A stretch of 64,000 nt of DNA, taken from an uncultured Ruminococcus sp. (GTDB lineage Bacteria; Bacillota; Clostridia; Oscillospirales; Acutalibacteraceae). The number at the start of each line of letters is the position of its first letter. The first letter of the stretch is position 1. The position numbers and the translations under genes are program-made. Positions 28,902-38,010 of the stretch are shown one piece after another. The stretch covers positions 117,902 through 181,901 of the forward strand of contig CADBZY010000003.1 in assembly GCA_902799245.1 (NCBI GenBank), written 5' to 3'. The notes beneath the pieces were generated by a model. It did not search any database. It saw only the letters and a program-made list of their open reading frames with translations, and was not told the origin of the DNA.

Positions 28902-29222
28902 TCATAACTGAAATGAATACCCATATGCATTGATTTCCTTTTCCAGAGCGTCCATCCGTTGCAGAACAGATTTAGATAGAAAGCGCGGCAAAAACTTAAT
29001 CATGACAGGTCGCGGCGAACAGTAAAAGATAATACTGCCATCATCCGTGTCCTTTTCGCCGATGTATTTTGGTTCAGGCAAGTTTTCCGAATAACGTCTG
29101 AAATTCTGCAAGCACTCGTCAAAAAGAATCTTTCTGCCATCGGACAATTCCATCCCGTCCGGAAGAATATGGACAATGCCGTCCTCCGAATAAGCGTTGT
29201 AATCTGCAAAATAATCGTCCAT
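28902..29222 (-). CDS. Small hypothetical protein upstream of glnS
   Basis: 106 residues, not recognised. It starts MDDYFADYNAYSEDG, is moderately acidic, has no membrane segment or cysteine pair, and ends with a predicted helix (VLQRMDALEKEINAYGY). GGTGAT lies about 6 bases before the ATG. It is co-directional with glnS and close to it, so probably in the same transcript. Coding is supported by length and position only. Confidence 0.55.
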   Translation of the reverse strand: MDDYFADYNAYSEDGIVHILPDGMELSDGRKILFDECLQNFRRYSENLPEPKYIGEKDTDDGSIIFYCSPRPVMIKFLPRFLSKSVLQRMDALEKEINAYGYSFQL

Positions 29223-29247
29223 TACAGTATCACCATTCTATATTCCA

Positions 29248-29350
29248 AGGCGCTTTGCGCCTCATTTTCTATTATCTATTATCTATTCTTTATTCTCTAT
29301 TATCTATTATCTATTCTTTATTCTCTATTCTCTAAGCGAGCTTGCGAGCG
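29248..29350. repeat. AT-rich tandem repeat between GC-rich hairpins
   Basis: Two exact 28-base copies (29269-29296 and 29297-29324), each made of CTATTAT-like 7-mers, plus a partial third. A GGCGC/GCGCC hairpin stands on the left (29248-29262) and GCTTGCGAGC on the right (near 29340). The whole fills the gltX to 28902-gene gap and looks like an intergenic repeat element. Confidence 0.7.
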
Positions 29351-29351
29351 C

Positions 29352-30794
29352 CTATGCGTTGCACTTGTCCAAACCGATACGGAGCCTGCGCAGCGATTCC
29401 TCGCGTCCAAGAATGCCGAGGACTTCCACGGCGCCGCCGGGCGTGACTGTTCTGCCGGAAGCGGCAATGCGAACCGGCCACATGAGCAGGCCGTTCTTGA
29501 CTTCCATGCTCTGTGCCATGCCGATCAGACAGTCGTGAATGGCCTCCTGCGACCATTCGGGAAGGGCTTCGAGCGCAGGAATGACCGCTTCGAGCATGTT
29601 CTTGCTGCTTTCGAGCGTGGATTTGGATTTTTTGTTGACAAACAGTTCCGAAGAATAATCTTCCAGTGTATCTATAAAATCGATCTGGGTACCGATTTCT
29701 CCGAGGACCTCGGTGCGCTGGTGCAGACATTTTGCAATGAGCGCGGTGTCGGCGGTTTCGGATTTGACCGTCTGCTGAATGAAGGGCAGCGCCGCCTGAT
29801 GAAAATCCTCGTCACTCATGGCGCGGATGTATTCGGCGTTGAGCCAGCGCAGCTTCTCCGGGTCAAAGATCGCCGGAGACTTGGAAATACCGCTGATGTC
29901 GAATACCTGCGTCATTTCGGCAAGGGTGAATTTCTCTTCCTCGCCCTTGGGACTCCAGCCGAGAAGGGCGATGTAATTGAGCACCGCCTCGGAGACGTAT
30001 CCCTTCGCGATCAAGTCCTGATAGCTTGCGTCGCCGTTGCGCTTGGAGAGCTTCGCGTGCGCGTCCTTCATGACGGGTGCGCAGTGGACGTAGACCGGAC
30101 GTTCCCAGCCGAAAGCGTCATAGAGCAGGTTGTACTTCGGCGTGGAAGAAAGATATTCGTTGCCGCGGACAACGTGTGTAATCGCCATCAGATGATCGTC
30201 AATGACGTTGGCAAAATTGTAGGTCGGGTAGCCGTCGGATTTGATGAGAATCTGATCCTCCAGCTCGGAATTGTCTATCTCCACCAGACCGAACACAGCG
30301 TCCTCAAAGGAAGAAGTACCTTCGGTAGGCATCTTTTGACGAATGACAAACGGCTCACCCGCCGCTATGCGCCTGTCGGCTTCTTCAAGGGTAATATTGC
30401 GGCAGTGACCGTCGTATTTAGCGATGCCGCCGGCCTCTGTGTGAAGCGATTCTAGACGCTCCTTGGTGCAGAAGCAATAATATGCGTGTCCCATCTCCAC
30501 CAGCTTGCGCGCGTATTCCATATATATCGGTTTGCGCTCCGACTGAATGTAGGGTCCGTATTCGCCGCCGACGTCCGGGCCTTCGTCCCAGATAAGTCCG
30601 GTTTCGCGCAAAGTATCGTAAATAATATCCATGGCTCCGTCTTTGAGACGTTCGCGGTCGGTGTCCTCTATGCGGAGAATAAAGTCGCCGCCATCCTTTT
30701 TGGCGATGAGGTAGGCATAAAGCGCGGTGCGCAGATTGCCGACATGCATGTAGCCGGTCGGCGACGGTGCAAAGCGTGTTCTGATTTTAGCCAT
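29352..30794 (-). CDS. gltX: Glutamyl-tRNA synthetase
   Basis: Class I synthetase charging tRNA-Glu, 480 residues, usual length. The N-terminal [19 protein letters not shown] carries the HIGH-type motif, [14 protein letters not shown] is the KMSKS equivalent, and the C-terminal helical anticodon-binding domain is complete. AAGGAAGGA lies 10 bases before the ATG. The promoter is at 30875-30903. No T-box leader was seen in the upstream 110 bases. Confidence 0.96.
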   Translation of the reverse strand: MAKIRTRFAPSPTGYMHVGNLRTALYAYLIAKKDGGDFILRIEDTDRERLKDGAMDIIYDTLRETGLIWDEGPDVGGEYGPYIQSERKPIYMEYARKLVEMGHAYYCFCTKERLESLHTEAGGIAKYDGHCRNITLEEADRRIAAGEPFVIRQKMPTEGTSSFEDAVFGLVEIDNSELEDQILIKSDGYPTYNFANVIDDHLMAITHVVRGNEYLSSTPKYNLLYDAFGWERPVYVHCAPVMKDAHAKLSKRNGDASYQDLIAKGYVSEAVLNYIALLGWSPKGEEEKFTLAEMTQVFDISGISKSPAIFDPEKLRWLNAEYIRAMSDEDFHQAALPFIQQTVKSETADTALIAKCLHQRTEVLGEIGTQIDFIDTLEDYSSELFVNKKSKSTLESSKNMLEAVIPALEALPEWSQEAIHDCLIGMAQSMEVKNGLLMWPVRIAASGRTVTPGGAVEVLGILGREESLRRLRIGLDKCNA

Positions 30795-30874
30795 TTGAAA
30801 TAAATCCTTCCTTATTATGACAAAATCGCGAATGAAAAGGTTTCGCGTATAATGTAATATGAATAATACATTAT

Positions 30875-30903
30875 ATTTTAACTCTTTGTTCCATCAATGT
30901 CAA
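30875..30903 (-). promoter_or_regulatory. Sigma-A promoter of gltX
   Basis: Minus strand TTGACA (30898-30903), 17-base spacer, TAAAAT (30875-30880). A long imperfect palindrome with TATAATGTA arms (about 30848-30875) lies just downstream and could be an operator. Confidence 0.65.
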
Positions 30904-30973
30904 CTCATTTTATTCCAAACAATTTGACGGAATTTCAAAACAATCGACAAAAAATAAGTGCAATCTGCAAATA

Positions 30974-31001
30974 TTGACAAAAATCTCTTGTAATTTATAG
31001 T
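30974..31001 (+). promoter_or_regulatory. Sigma-A promoter of the GH3 gene
   Basis: TTGACA (30974-30979), 16-base spacer, TATAGT (30996-31001). It excludes an ATG at 31000 as start codon. Confidence 0.8.
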
Positions 31002-31053
31002 GTATATGTGGTATTATTGTATTGTTACATATTTATTGCAAAGGGTGAGGACA

Positions 31054-33366
31054 TTGGATAATTCCGGGCTTAACCTTAATGACAAAACTGACGAATATTT
31101 AGATATATGCTTAGGAGGCAGTAAAAAATCCAGCCAACTTCTTATTGCTGACGGAAGTCACGGAGTGACATATCGCGCAGATGAATTAGACGAAGAAACA
31201 ATGCAGGGCGTATGTATGCCTTCTCCCTGTGCGCTTGGATGCTCCTTTGACAGAGAGCTTGTACGCGAAGTCGGCAAGGCTGTGGGAAGCATTGCTTCCG
31301 AAGGCGGGTGCGACGCGCTGCTTTCTCCCGATGCAGGTGTGGTGCGCAGTCCGCTTTACGGCTCGATGGCTGACCGGTTCGGCGAAGACCCTTATCTCAG
31401 CGGCACGCTTGCCGCTGAGTGGATCAGCGGCGTGCAGTCGGAGGGGGTCGCAGCGGTGCTGGATCATTTTGCCGGAAGCAATCAGGCCACCGGCAAATTT
31501 ACCTGCGACAGCATGATTGACAAGCGCGCCCTTCACGAAATTTACCTTAAGCCGTTTGAGACAGCGATAAAGCAATCCAATCCCAAAGCCGTGCGCTGCG
31601 GATTCAATAAGATCAACGGGCTGGCAAGCTGTGAAAATCACGTGCTGCTGACGGATATTCTCAAAAGACAGTGGAATTTTGAGGGGGCTGTACTGACAGA
31701 TTTGAGGGTAGCCGACGCCGCCGAAGCGATGGCTTGCGGGGTGGATATGGCTTTCCCGCGTGTCGGATGGAGGATAAAGCGCAAACTGAAAAAGGCTCTG
31801 AAGGACGAAGAATTGCCGCTCCACTATCCGAAAGCAGCGGCGGAAAGAATTCAGAACGCCAGCGAATTTAACGTCAGCGACTTTTCCGCGCCCCTATCGG
31901 AAGAAGAATGCCGTGAGATTGCCGTAAAGGCTGCCGAGGCGTCCGCCGTGCTTCTGAAAAATCATCGCGGCACGCTGCCGCTTCCGCTGGGATGTTCCAT
32001 AGCCCTGATCGGCCGACAGGCACAGAATCTGCGCATTCAGCGCAGAGGAATCAACGCGCTCGAAATGGAAAGCACGCGCAATATGCTGAGCGTGTTTGAT
32101 GACAATCAGATAAGATACAAATACTGTGAAGGATACGGAGAACAGTCCGCGCAGGACGGAGAGCTTCTCGCCGAAGCGGTGAAATGTGCCTCCGAATCGG
32201 AATTTGCTGTGATATTCGTGGGATTTGACGACGTATACGACAACGCCGCGTCCGACCGCTTCACCAATCAATTGCCCAAATCGCAGACCAAGCTGATCAG
32301 CGCGGTGGCTAAAGTCAATCCCAACACTGTGATTGTTGTGGGAGGCAGCGCTCTGCCGAAAATGAACTGGATCGGCAGAGTAAAGGCTGTTCTTTACCTT
32401 CCGTTAGGCGGTGAGGGGACTGCAAACGCGCTTTACAACCTTCTGTTCGGATTTGCCGACCCTTGCGGAAGGCTGCCGGTCAGCTATTCGCTCAACGAAT
32501 CGGATATGCCTTGCGGCGATACATTCGGACAGGACGCGGAGCTTTCGCAATACCGCGAGAGTATTTACGTCGGATACCGATATTTCAATAAGGCGGGCAT
32601 TTATGCCGCCCTTCCCTTCGGCTACGGTCTGAGCTACACCGAGTTTGAATATTCCAGAATGAGGGTAAACTCCTGTGCCGAGGGCTGGGAAGTGACTGTA
32701 GACGTTAAGAACGTCGGAAAGCGCGACGGCAGCGAAATAGTGCAGTTTTACATCGAGCCTCCAAAAGGTGACAAATTCCGTCCTGTCCGTGAGCTTAAGC
32801 AGTTCCGCAAGATTTTTCTCACCAAAGGAGAAAAACGCACGGTGTCAGTGGTTATTCCTCACAGCGCATTCGAATACTACAGCGCGGGATTCGGACGTTG
32901 GCGCACATCCGGAGGAAGATACCGAATATGGGCTGCCGCTTCTTCTGTTGACCTCAGAACGGATGTGTGGGTGACAGTCAAAGGCGAGCATGTGGAAAAA
33001 TACACCGTTCCGCAATGGTACAAGACTCCGTCCGGAAGACCTTCCGAGAGCGATTTTCTCGCGATATTCGGAGAAGCCACCACCAAAAAGTCACTTCCGA
33101 CGGAACAGACCTTTACAACGGAAAATACCCTGTATCAGCTTTATGCAATCAAAATCATTAAGGCTGCTGTAAAGCTGATAAGGTTCGTCGCCGACAAAAA
33201 GATCAAGACCGCCAATCGCAGGGAACCGGAGTACGCCGAACGCATTGATATTGTCCTTCATATGCCGGTCAGAAGGCTCAGCGGTCTTTGTCACGGGCTG
33301 TATCCCATGAGGCTGACCCGGCTGATCATAGCAATATACAACAGGCGCGGGAGGAAATACAAATGA
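31054..33366 (+). CDS. Divergent GH3 beta-glucosidase-like protein, cytosolic
   Basis: About 770 residues with GH3 N-terminal, GH3 C-terminal and Fn3-like domains, then an unusual basic C-terminal extension of about 130 residues. Family signatures include RSPLYG, GEDPYLSG, NKINGLASCEN and FEGAVLTDLRV (nucleophile Asp kept, though SDW became TDL) and PFGYGLSYTEFEYS. The usual KHF motif reads DHFAGSNQ, and the GRxxE segment is altered, so substrate or activity may differ. No signal peptide. The TTG at 31054 follows AAGGGTGAGG. The stop codon overlaps the next start by four bases. Confidence 0.85.
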   Translation: MDNSGLNLNDKTDEYLDICLGGSKKSSQLLIADGSHGVTYRADELDEETMQGVCMPSPCALGCSFDRELVREVGKAVGSIASEGGCDALLSPDAGVVRSPLYGSMADRFGEDPYLSGTLAAEWISGVQSEGVAAVLDHFAGSNQATGKFTCDSMIDKRALHEIYLKPFETAIKQSNPKAVRCGFNKINGLASCENHVLLTDILKRQWNFEGAVLTDLRVADAAEAMACGVDMAFPRVGWRIKRKLKKALKDEELPLHYPKAAAERIQNASEFNVSDFSAPLSEEECREIAVKAAEASAVLLKNHRGTLPLPLGCSIALIGRQAQNLRIQRRGINALEMESTRNMLSVFDDNQIRYKYCEGYGEQSAQDGELLAEAVKCASESEFAVIFVGFDDVYDNAASDRFTNQLPKSQTKLISAVAKVNPNTVIVVGGSALPKMNWIGRVKAVLYLPLGGEGTANALYNLLFGFADPCGRLPVSYSLNESDMPCGDTFGQDAELSQYRESIYVGYRYFNKAGIYAALPFGYGLSYTEFEYSRMRVNSCAEGWEVTVDVKNVGKRDGSEIVQFYIEPPKGDKFRPVRELKQFRKIFLTKGEKRTVSVVIPHSAFEYYSAGFGRWRTSGGRYRIWAAASSVDLRTDVWVTVKGEHVEKYTVPQWYKTPSGRPSESDFLAIFGEATTKKSLPTEQTFTTENTLYQLYAIKIIKAAVKLIRFVADKKIKTANRREPEYAERIDIVLHMPVRRLSGLCHGLYPMRLTRLIIAIYNRRGRKYK

Positions 33367-33872
33367 TCATTCATGACATTCGAAAAGATTCCGGCAGCGG
33401 GCTGTTTTTCGGAAAAATGTATGCGGCGCTTTTTGACAGAGAGATAGACGTTGTGCTCCACGGCGACGGTGAGGATTATCTCCGCTATGCCGAACAATGC
33501 GGAGAGTATTTCAATCACATGCCCCAAGAATTGCTATCGCTTCTCAAAAAATACTCCCTGAGATACTGCGAGGATATGCGGGATTATTTTGACCCTGAGT
33601 TTCCCGACGTTCCGGAGGACGTGAATGTGGATACCGTTCTGCACTATACACGCGTCAACTGTCTGATCATCGAACAACCGAAGAACAGCCACATCATCGG
33701 CTTCGGGGTGGAATTCAGCTGCGACTGGGAGCGGGAACACGGCATGGAATGGACGATACGTGACGGCAGGGCGCTGTACGTCGGCGACTTCATGGGAATA
33801 AGTCCGTGGTACGCCGACCGGGTTTACGAAACCCAATGCCGCAGCTATGTGTATGAAGGCTTTTCTCTCTGA
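33363..33872 (+). CDS. Hypothetical protein coupled to the GH3 gene
   Basis: 169 residues, function unknown. The ATG at 33363 overlaps the GH3 stop (ATGA), with GGGAGG 8 bases upstream, so it is translationally coupled. The protein is acidic, has no membrane segment, and its C-terminal half (CLIIEQPKNSHIIGFGVEF ... MEWTIRDGRALYVGDFMG) resembles the DUF6985-type domains of unknown role, a tentative assignment. It ends at a strong terminator. Confidence 0.7.
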   Translation: MIIHDIRKDSGSGLFFGKMYAALFDREIDVVLHGDGEDYLRYAEQCGEYFNHMPQELLSLLKKYSLRYCEDMRDYFDPEFPDVPEDVNVDTVLHYTRVNCLIIEQPKNSHIIGFGVEFSCDWEREHGMEWTIRDGRALYVGDFMGISPWYADRVYETQCRSYVYEGFSL

Positions 33873-33900
33873 TAGATTTTCAAGTGATTCAACGAAATAA

Positions 33901-33945
33901 AAGACACAGACCGTGCCGAAAAAAGCATTGTCTGTGTCTTTTTTT
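33901..33945 (+). terminator. Terminator of the GH3 operon
   Basis: Eleven-base perfect stem (33901-33911 with 33930-33940) followed by seven T. Confidence 0.92.
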
Positions 33946-33975
33946 GATTTAGGCTATAAAGACCTTCGCAGCCAA

Positions 33976-34656
33976 TCAGCCCTTGGAAGGAATGTAAGGG
34001 ATAATGGACTGTGCAAGGCTGCTGACAGGCATAGACTGGAGATATACCTTGCCGGGGCCGGTAACAACGGTGTTGAAAAGACCTTCACCGCCGAAGATCA
34101 CATTCTTGACGCCCTTGATGCGCTGAATGGTGATCTGGCAGGTCTCGCTCATGGCGGCAAGATAGCCTGTGTCAACGATAATCTGCTGACCGGGCTGGAG
34201 ATCGTATTCCACAACGGAACCGTCAATCTCCGCAAATGCCATGCCCTGTCCGCTGAGTCTCTGCATGATGAATCCTTCACCGCCGAAGAAACCGGAGCCG
34301 AGTCTCTGCTGGAAGAAAACGGAGAGCTGAACGCCCGCCTCGGCCGCGAGGAAGCCCCTCTTCTGCACGACAATGTTATTGCCGGGGGTGATATGGAACG
34401 GAATGATGGAGCCGGGGAAGCTGGATGCAAACGCTATGACACCCTGACCGCCCTGCGCGGTATAGATGTTCTGGAACATCGACTCACCGCTGAACATTCT
34501 GCCGAATGCTTTGCCGATACCGCCGTTTGTGCTTGTCTCCATGAGCATATTGGGACTCATCCAGCACATCGCGCCGCTCTCGGTGATCATTCTTTCGCCA
34601 GCCTGCAATGTGCAGGTGACAACCGGCAACGGGGTTCCTACGATTTCATAAGTCAT
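33976..34656 (-). CDS. AIM24 family protein (TIGR00266 type)
   Basis: 226 residues, beta-helical AIM24/TIGR00266 family of unknown function. Typical features are LQAGERMITESGAMCWMS at the start, Gly-rich GKAFGRMFSGESMF, and VVQKRGFLAAEAGVQLS. AGGT... GAGG lies 8 bases before the ATG. No signal peptide. It is monocistronic behind a promoter at 34728-34756, just downstream of the TIR-Sel1 gene on the same strand. Confidence 0.88.
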   Translation of the reverse strand: MTYEIVGTPLPVVTCTLQAGERMITESGAMCWMSPNMLMETSTNGGIGKAFGRMFSGESMFQNIYTAQGGQGVIAFASSFPGSIIPFHITPGNNIVVQKRGFLAAEAGVQLSVFFQQRLGSGFFGGEGFIMQRLSGQGMAFAEIDGSVVEYDLQPGQQIIVDTGYLAAMSETCQITIQRIKGVKNVIFGGEGLFNTVVTGPGKVYLQSMPVSSLAQSIIPYIPSKG

Positions 34657-34727
34657 AAAACATACCTCACTTTTTTAGTATTACAGAATATTGTTCATCG
34701 GTTGTCCGACAAACCATTCCGAATTTT

Positions 34728-34756
34728 ATTATACAGTAAATTTAAATGATTATCAA
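34728..34756 (-). promoter_or_regulatory. Sigma-A promoter of the AIM24 family gene
   Basis: Minus strand TTGATA (34751-34756), 17-base spacer, TATAAT (34728-34733). Confidence 0.75.
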
Positions 34757-34778
34757 TAGTTTTTTTGATAAAAAAGGA

Positions 34779-37760
34779 TTAAACTGCAACATCTTTAATT
34801 AATCCCAATTCTTTCAGGCGTTTGGTTGCGCTCTCGCTTCCGTTATCGGCGGCAATTTTGTAGAAACGGTAAGCCATGTCGGAGTTTTTTTCTATTCCCA
34901 ATCCGTTCTCACAGCAGAATCCTATGTTGAATTGTGCAGCCACATTTCCTCCGCGTGCCGCCTTACTGTACCAGCGTACCGCCTCGGTGTAATTTGCCGG
35001 AACACCTGTCCCGCTCATGTAGCAATTGGCAAGGGCGTTCTGCGCATCGGCATAATTCTGGTTGGCCGATGTGAGATACAGCTGCAAGGCGTGGGAAAAA
35101 TCCTTTTCCACACCGTCACCGAACTCAAAGCAGATGCCGAGATGGTAGATAGCTGCGGCGTTGCCCTTTTCAGACGCCTTGACAAACCACTTGACCGCTT
35201 CAACCGGATCTTCCTCTGTGCCGATACCGCTTCTCAGGCACAATCCGTAGTGAAGCTGCGCATTGGAATGTCCCTGTTCCGCGGCGGATTTATAGAGTTC
35301 AGCAGCCTCGCGCAGATTTTTGCTCACTCCGAGCCCCTGCTGGTACATATTGGCGAGATTATACTGTGCGTTGGCATTGCCGCGATTGGATGAAAGAATA
35401 TACCAGTGTGCTGCCTTGACGTAATTCTGCTCTACCCGGTCGCCGTGCTCATAGCTCAGGCCCAGCTTGTACTGCGCATCCGCATTTCCCTGCTCGGCAG
35501 CTTTAATCAGTATCTGTGTCTTTATATCGACCTGCTGAGAATTTTCCGTTTCCTTTTGCTCTTTGGATTCAATGAATTGCTCGTATGCTTTGAATTCATC
35601 CTCATCAGAATCTGACTTTGCTCTATCACTCGCTGCGTCGGAAATCTGCTTCTGAATAGCTCCGCCGCCGAGATAATTGATCTCTTTGATCGGTTCAGGT
35701 TCCGGCTCCGGCTCAGGTTCCGGCTCGGAGAAGAAACTCTCACCGTTCCACGTGCTGTCACTGTCCATCTCTGATAAGACGTTGAGGGTAAAATACTCAT
35801 ATGAATTCAGCTCCGGCTCCGGTTCGGGTTCAGGCTCGGGTTCGGGTTCAGGCTCAGGTTTAGGCTCGGGTTCAGGCTCGGGTTCGGGTTCAGGTTCGGG
35901 TTCCGGTTCAGGCTCAGGTTCAGGCTCCGGCTCGGGCTCGGGTTCAGGTTCGGGTTCGGGTTCGAACTCATACTCCGGTTGTGTTTCAGAATAATCCTCA
36001 TCCTGCTCTTCATCATAAAGCCCTGTTGCCGTTTCCCCAGAGGAAGAATCCATTATCTCATCATCTTCCAGCGGATGAGACTCTTCAAAATCGTAAGATT
36101 CTGGAATCTGCGAGCCTTCTACCATAAACGCACCGTCGACCTCGGTATCCGGTTCGCTCAGCGGAACAGGAAGCACTTCGGACGGGGGCGGATTGTCAGT
36201 GAATTTTGGCGCATATTCAATAGAGGTGCGCTCACGGTACAGCAATCTCGGCTCGACCGGTTCGGGTCTGTGCGTTATCTCGCTGATTTCGATATCGGGT
36301 TTTATCTTGGTTTTTCTTGTGTATCTTTCAGACAGTTTAATCGGCTCAGGAGCCGGAATGTATTCCGGAACATCTTCATCTGTCGGATAGTTGATTGTAA
36401 TCGTTTCGATCGTGTCGTCCTGTGGATAATCCAACGCAAGCGATTCCCCTTCGTCGGATTCAACATTTTCCGATTTGACAAAAAACCTTGTTTTCTTTAT
36501 TGCCCGGACATGCATTTTTCTGCGAAGATTGTCCCAAAGTTCTTCCGTTCCTTCGGATGTCTGCGGCTCCGATTTCTTGGCGACGGGCTGCGGCTCCGGT
36601 TTCTTGGAGACGGGCTGCGGCTCCGGCTTCTGGGCGACGGGCTGCGGCTCCGGCTTCTGGACAACGGGCTGCGGCTCCGGTTTCTGGACAACGGGCTGCG
36701 GCTCCGGTTTCTGAGCGGCGGTCTGCGGCTCCGGCTTCTGGGCTACGGGCTGCGGTTCGGGCTTCTGGGCTACGGGCTGCGGTTCGGGCTTCTGGGCGGC
36801 AACCCGATCGAAAAAAGAACGATAACCCGTGTCAGAATGATCATCCAAAGTTGGCACAGGAAGATTCTCCGGAATATTTTTGAAATAATCAGGAATGCCG
36901 GGAGTATCAAAAGCGCCGTCGTCTTCCTCATATTCATCCGACATCTCAAAATCGGGGAATGCCTCCGGTGCGTCGGATGGAATGTCATTTTCTAAGGTAA
37001 CTCTAAAATCAGGCAATGTATTCTGTATCATCGGATCTTGTTTCTGTTCAGAAAATACCGGAGAATTGCTGTAGACCGGTGAAATGACATCATCGATCTC
37101 TGGTATTCGTTCATCAGGAGTCGTTTCATTTTCATCGACAGGATCCGACTCGTCATCATCCAAAGAATAATCGACGTCGTCCGTGTTTACATCATTCAGA
37201 GATTCACCTGTATCGTCGGTTGTTTCTTTCTCACCTACCGTCTCAATCTCTTTGATCTCCTGAAGCTCGTCAGCTGCATCTGACCCCTTGATTTCCTCAG
37301 GGTCAGAAGACACAACTCTTCCATTTGATCCGGCATTGGGAAAGATATATACTTCCATAAACGGACGAAGAGCTTTCAATATCTTTTCAATATGTGTTTC
37401 CTCGATGACGGTATAATTCTTTTTGAGATCGGAAAAAGAAAAGCCGAATTTAGTATCATCGAGACAAACGCAAATCTTTTCGAGATTGTACATAGGCACA
37501 GCAAATCTGACGCACTCTTTAATCAACCGCGATTTCGCGGCCGACTTCGAATAAAAGAGCAGGAAGGAAGCCGCCTGTGTGATCTGTTGCACATTCAGAT
37601 AACGATACCTGTCCTCTTCGCCAAAGTTTTTGTCATATACAATGTTATAGTTGTTGGATCTGAGAGCCTTTATGATGGGAATTACCCTTTCGGCATCATC
37701 ATGTGAATACTGTATGTAAATATATGGATACGGATTGTATCCGCCAAACAAATTCTGCAT
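34779..37760 (-). CDS. TIR-like domain protein with Pro-rich repeats and Sel1 repeats
   Basis: 993 residues. Residues 10-145 look like a TIR/SEFIR-type domain ([21 protein letters not shown], then [17 protein letters not shown], which keeps a Glu at the position used by TIR NADases). A long acidic disordered part follows, with nine 9-residue [13 protein letters not shown] repeats (about 320-400) and a Glu-Pro dipeptide tract (about 600-690). The last 250 residues hold about six or seven Sel1-like repeats (such as [19 protein letters not shown]). No signal peptide or membrane segment. AGGAGG is 6 bases before the ATG. A cytosolic scaffold or signalling protein is likely; a defence role is possible but unproven. 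Confidence 0.83.
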   Translation of the reverse strand: MQNLFGGYNPYPYIYIQYSHDDAERVIPIIKALRSNNYNIVYDKNFGEEDRYRYLNVQQITQAASFLLFYSKSAAKSRLIKECVRFAVPMYNLEKICVCLDDTKFGFSFSDLKKNYTVIEETHIEKILKALRPFMEVYIFPNAGSNGRVVSSDPEEIKGSDAADELQEIKEIETVGEKETTDDTGESLNDVNTDDVDYSLDDDESDPVDENETTPDERIPEIDDVISPVYSNSPVFSEQKQDPMIQNTLPDFRVTLENDIPSDAPEAFPDFEMSDEYEEDDGAFDTPGIPDYFKNIPENLPVPTLDDHSDTGYRSFFDRVAAQKPEPQPVAQKPEPQPVAQKPEPQTAAQKPEPQPVVQKPEPQPVVQKPEPQPVAQKPEPQPVSKKPEPQPVAKKSEPQTSEGTEELWDNLRRKMHVRAIKKTRFFVKSENVESDEGESLALDYPQDDTIETITINYPTDEDVPEYIPAPEPIKLSERYTRKTKIKPDIEISEITHRPEPVEPRLLYRERTSIEYAPKFTDNPPPSEVLPVPLSEPDTEVDGAFMVEGSQIPESYDFEESHPLEDDEIMDSSSGETATGLYDEEQDEDYSETQPEYEFEPEPEPEPEPEPEPEPEPEPEPEPEPEPEPEPEPKPEPEPEPEPEPEPEPELNSYEYFTLNVLSEMDSDSTWNGESFFSEPEPEPEPEPEPIKEINYLGGGAIQKQISDAASDRAKSDSDEDEFKAYEQFIESKEQKETENSQQVDIKTQILIKAAEQGNADAQYKLGLSYEHGDRVEQNYVKAAHWYILSSNRGNANAQYNLANMYQQGLGVSKNLREAAELYKSAAEQGHSNAQLHYGLCLRSGIGTEEDPVEAVKWFVKASEKGNAAAIYHLGICFEFGDGVEKDFSHALQLYLTSANQNYADAQNALANCYMSGTGVPANYTEAVRWYSKAARGGNVAAQFNIGFCCENGLGIEKNSDMAYRFYKIAADNGSESATKRLKELGLIKDVAV
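35690..35975. repeat. Glu-Pro coding microsatellite in the Sel1 protein gene
   Basis: Six-base GGTTCN/GGCTCN units encode alternating Glu and Pro on the minus strand in two blocks (about 35690-35730 and 35815-35975), split by a non-repeat segment. Slippage would change length in frame. Confidence 0.85.
36558..36805. repeat. 27-base tandem repeats encoding Pro-Glu-Pro-Gln motifs
   Basis: About nine imperfect 27-base copies with the common core GGGCTGCGGCTCCGG, coding for 9-residue units on the minus strand of the Sel1 protein gene. Confidence 0.88.
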
Positions 37761-37810
37761 ACCGCGCCTCCTGCGATATTATTCAGGCAATGATTTGCCG
37801 GTTTCATAAC

Positions 37811-37840
37811 ATTATACTATGAGTGAATTTACTCTGTCAA
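37811..37840 (-). promoter_or_regulatory. Sigma-A promoter of the TIR-Sel1 gene
   Basis: Minus strand TTGACA (37835-37840), 18-base spacer, TATAAT (37811-37816), both perfect. Confidence 0.8.
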
Positions 37841-38010
37841 TATAAATAAATATTAATTTACGATTTTGTTGCAAATTACATATCTGAAATGATTCTTACA
37901 AATAATAAATTATATGTCATGCGTTGATCCGAAAGATATGCACAAGCTATTACTGCGCGGTCATTTTTTTATCTGACAGGCGCTGTTCTTTGAATAAGGA
38001 GGCATGTGGC

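Noticed and set aside
30795..30903. T-box leader before gltX
   Set aside because: The upstream region is only about 110 bases to the -35 and has no T-box sequence or specifier structure.
36558..36805. Possible CRISPR array because of regular 27-base repeats
   Set aside because: Repeats are contiguous without unique spacers and are in frame in a coding region.
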